The position numbers were made by a program, and so were the translations under genes. From assembly GCA_013202185.1 (NCBI GenBank), contig JABMSA010000180.1:1-5825 (forward strand): a DNA stretch of 5,825 bases, read 5' to 3'. The stretch comes from Planctomycetota bacterium (lineage in GTDB: Bacteria; Planctomycetota; PUPC01; JABMSA01). Shown here one piece after another: positions 4,895 to 5,825 of the stretch. Under the pieces are notes generated by a model. That model had not been told where the DNA came from, searched no databases, and saw nothing but the letters and a program-made list of their open reading frames with translations. The stretch's first letter is position 1, and the number at the start of each line of letters is the position of its first letter.

Positions 4895-5825
4895 TCAAGT
4901 GGAATGTGTGAGGACTTCCGCCAGGATTTGCTGGAAGTGCGGCTCGATGACCTTCCTCAATTCTTCGTTGGCGTAGCCGACCCAGGCAACATCCGTCACG
5001 GTGTCGAGCGGGGCGGAGAGCGGCGCGCCGTCGGGCGTGGTGATGCGCACGCCTGCCTGCCGCGCGATCAGCTCGGTGCAGAGGTCGTAGGGATGCGCGC
5101 ACAGGCCGAGCTCCATTCCCCTGGCGGCAAGCCAGTGGGCCGTCAGCGGGCGGATGTCGGCTATGAAGCGGTCATGGCCGGCGATCAGCTCGTACAACTG
5201 GCCGCCGCTCGATACGTATTCGTCGTCGAAGATAGCCGCGCGACCTTTCCTGATTGGGCCCGCAAGCCGCAGGGCGAGTTTCTCCTCGATCCGCGATGCA
5301 AGCTCCTTGCCGCCGGGGAAGAACTTGCTGACAGTTACGAAGCCCTGCTCCAAATCGCGCGCGCTGCTTGGCCTCGGACGAAAGCGTGCGACGACTTCGC
5401 CGGTGTTGATGTCGGCGCGCTCGCAGATGGCGGCGGTTTGGGTGGTTGCGATCAGTGTGTCGGCGAGCGTTTGCTTGGCCGTCGGCAGTTCCGTTTGCAC
5501 GGCGATTTCGATGTCGGCGAGGGTGTTGCCGACCGGGCTGTACGGTGAAATGCCGGAGAGCGCCCACCCGCTGCGCTTGTCGTACATCAACTCGCGGGTG
5601 CCGTCGATCGGATCAAGGATGAGCACGAATTGGGCCTGGCATTCGTCGGCCGACTCGGGAAAGACGACGCGCTCGGGCCCGCCCGGCGTACGGCTTACGC
5701 CCTCGGCGATCAGCACAAAGCAAGCGCCGTCCTCTTCGGCCCACGTGCGGCAAAACTCGATGACGTGTTCTTCCGCGGCAAGATCAATATCGAACTTCAC
5801 GTCGCTGTCGGCGCCGCCGCCCACC
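4895..5825 (-). CDS. Inositol-monophosphatase-family phosphatase, N-terminus cut by window edge
   Basis: The family removes phosphate from small substrates such as inositol phosphate, fructose 1,6-bisphosphate or PAP, using Mg2+. Counting from the GTG at 5824, 309 residues are visible and the frame stays open to the edge. The visible start (GGGADSDVKFDIDLAAEEHVIEF) matches a point about 30-45 residues into family members, so the true start is outside. Metal-site residues seen are Glu41 (IAEG), Asp71 and Asp74 (LDPIDGTR at 69-76), and Asp247 (HPYDLC). Two departures are notable: the usual Glu-Glu pair is Glu-Gly, and the second signature, normally W-D-x-A-[AG], reads PYDLC. An insert between about 130 and 205 (RFRPRPSSARDLEQ and following) also makes it longer than typical 260-residue members. 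I place it in the superfamily with confidence, but not in a named subfamily. It is followed at 36 bp by the MFS gene. Confidence 0.85.
   Translation of the reverse strand, partial: VGGGADSDVKFDIDLAAEEHVIEFCRTWAEEDGACFVLIAEGVSRTPGGPERVVFPESADECQAQFVLILDPIDGTRELMYDKRSGWALSGISPYSPVGNTLADIEIAVQTELPTAKQTLADTLIATTQTAAICERADINTGEVVARFRPRPSSARDLEQGFVTVSKFFPGGKELASRIEEKLALRLAGPIRKGRAAIFDDEYVSSGGQLYELIAGHDRFIADIRPLTAHWLAARGMELGLCAHPYDLCTELIARQAGVRITTPDGAPLSAPLDTVTDVAWVGYANEELRKVIEPHFQQILAEVLTHST

Noticed and set aside
4883..5548. 221-codon plus-strand open frame opposite the phosphatase
   Set aside because: Antisense shadow; the opposite strand has the IMPase DPIDGT motif in frame.
1..5825. CRISPR array, tRNA, rRNA or defence system
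   Set aside because: No regularly spaced direct repeats, no tRNA-like cloverleaf or rRNA signature, and no nuclease, toxin or reverse transcriptase motif was found on either strand.

Overview
The window is GC-rich bacterial chromosome (roughly 60% G+C by eye) carrying five protein genes and one repeat-bearing intergenic gap. Gene content does not fix the phylum. The biotin synthase is of the sort I associate with anaerobes: it lacks one classical [2Fe-2S] cysteine and has several extra cysteines. The convergent gap holds dispersed-repeat-like palindromes. Together these suggest an uncultured or environmental anaerobe of a GC-rich lineage, but this is inference only.

Layout. Bases 1-1437 (minus strand) are recN, cut by the left edge before its C-terminal end. 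Bases 1438-1636 form a divergent intergenic region with one good sigma70-type promoter facing each way and an imperfect palindrome over the recN -10 box. Bases 1637-2626 (plus) are bioB, followed with an ATGA overlap by an SDR/FabG-like reductase at 2623-3342; the two are clearly one transcription unit with translational coupling. Bases 3343-3616 are a non-coding gap between convergent genes. It holds a 93-bp nested inverted repeat that looks like a MITE or similar dispersed element, a small hairpin, a GGAGACTGTCCCC near-palindrome and two copies of a GTGCCAGGC motif. Bases 3617-4858 (minus) encode a 12-helix MFS transporter. Just upstream on the same strand, 36 bp away, lies an inositol-monophosphatase-family phosphatase (4895 to the right edge), cut at its N-terminus.

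How the genes relate. recN (double-strand break repair) and bioB only share a divergent promoter region. bioB makes biotin from dethiobiotin; the coupled reductase may serve fatty-acid or pimelate-type acyl chain reduction, which would fit biotin supply, but its substrate cannot be read from sequence. The phosphatase and MFS transporter probably form a two-gene unit of unknown substrate.

I do not see a new multi-gene system here. The items most worth a second look are the BioB cluster ligands, the 93-bp inverted repeat with the neighbouring palindromes, and the possible operator in front of recN.
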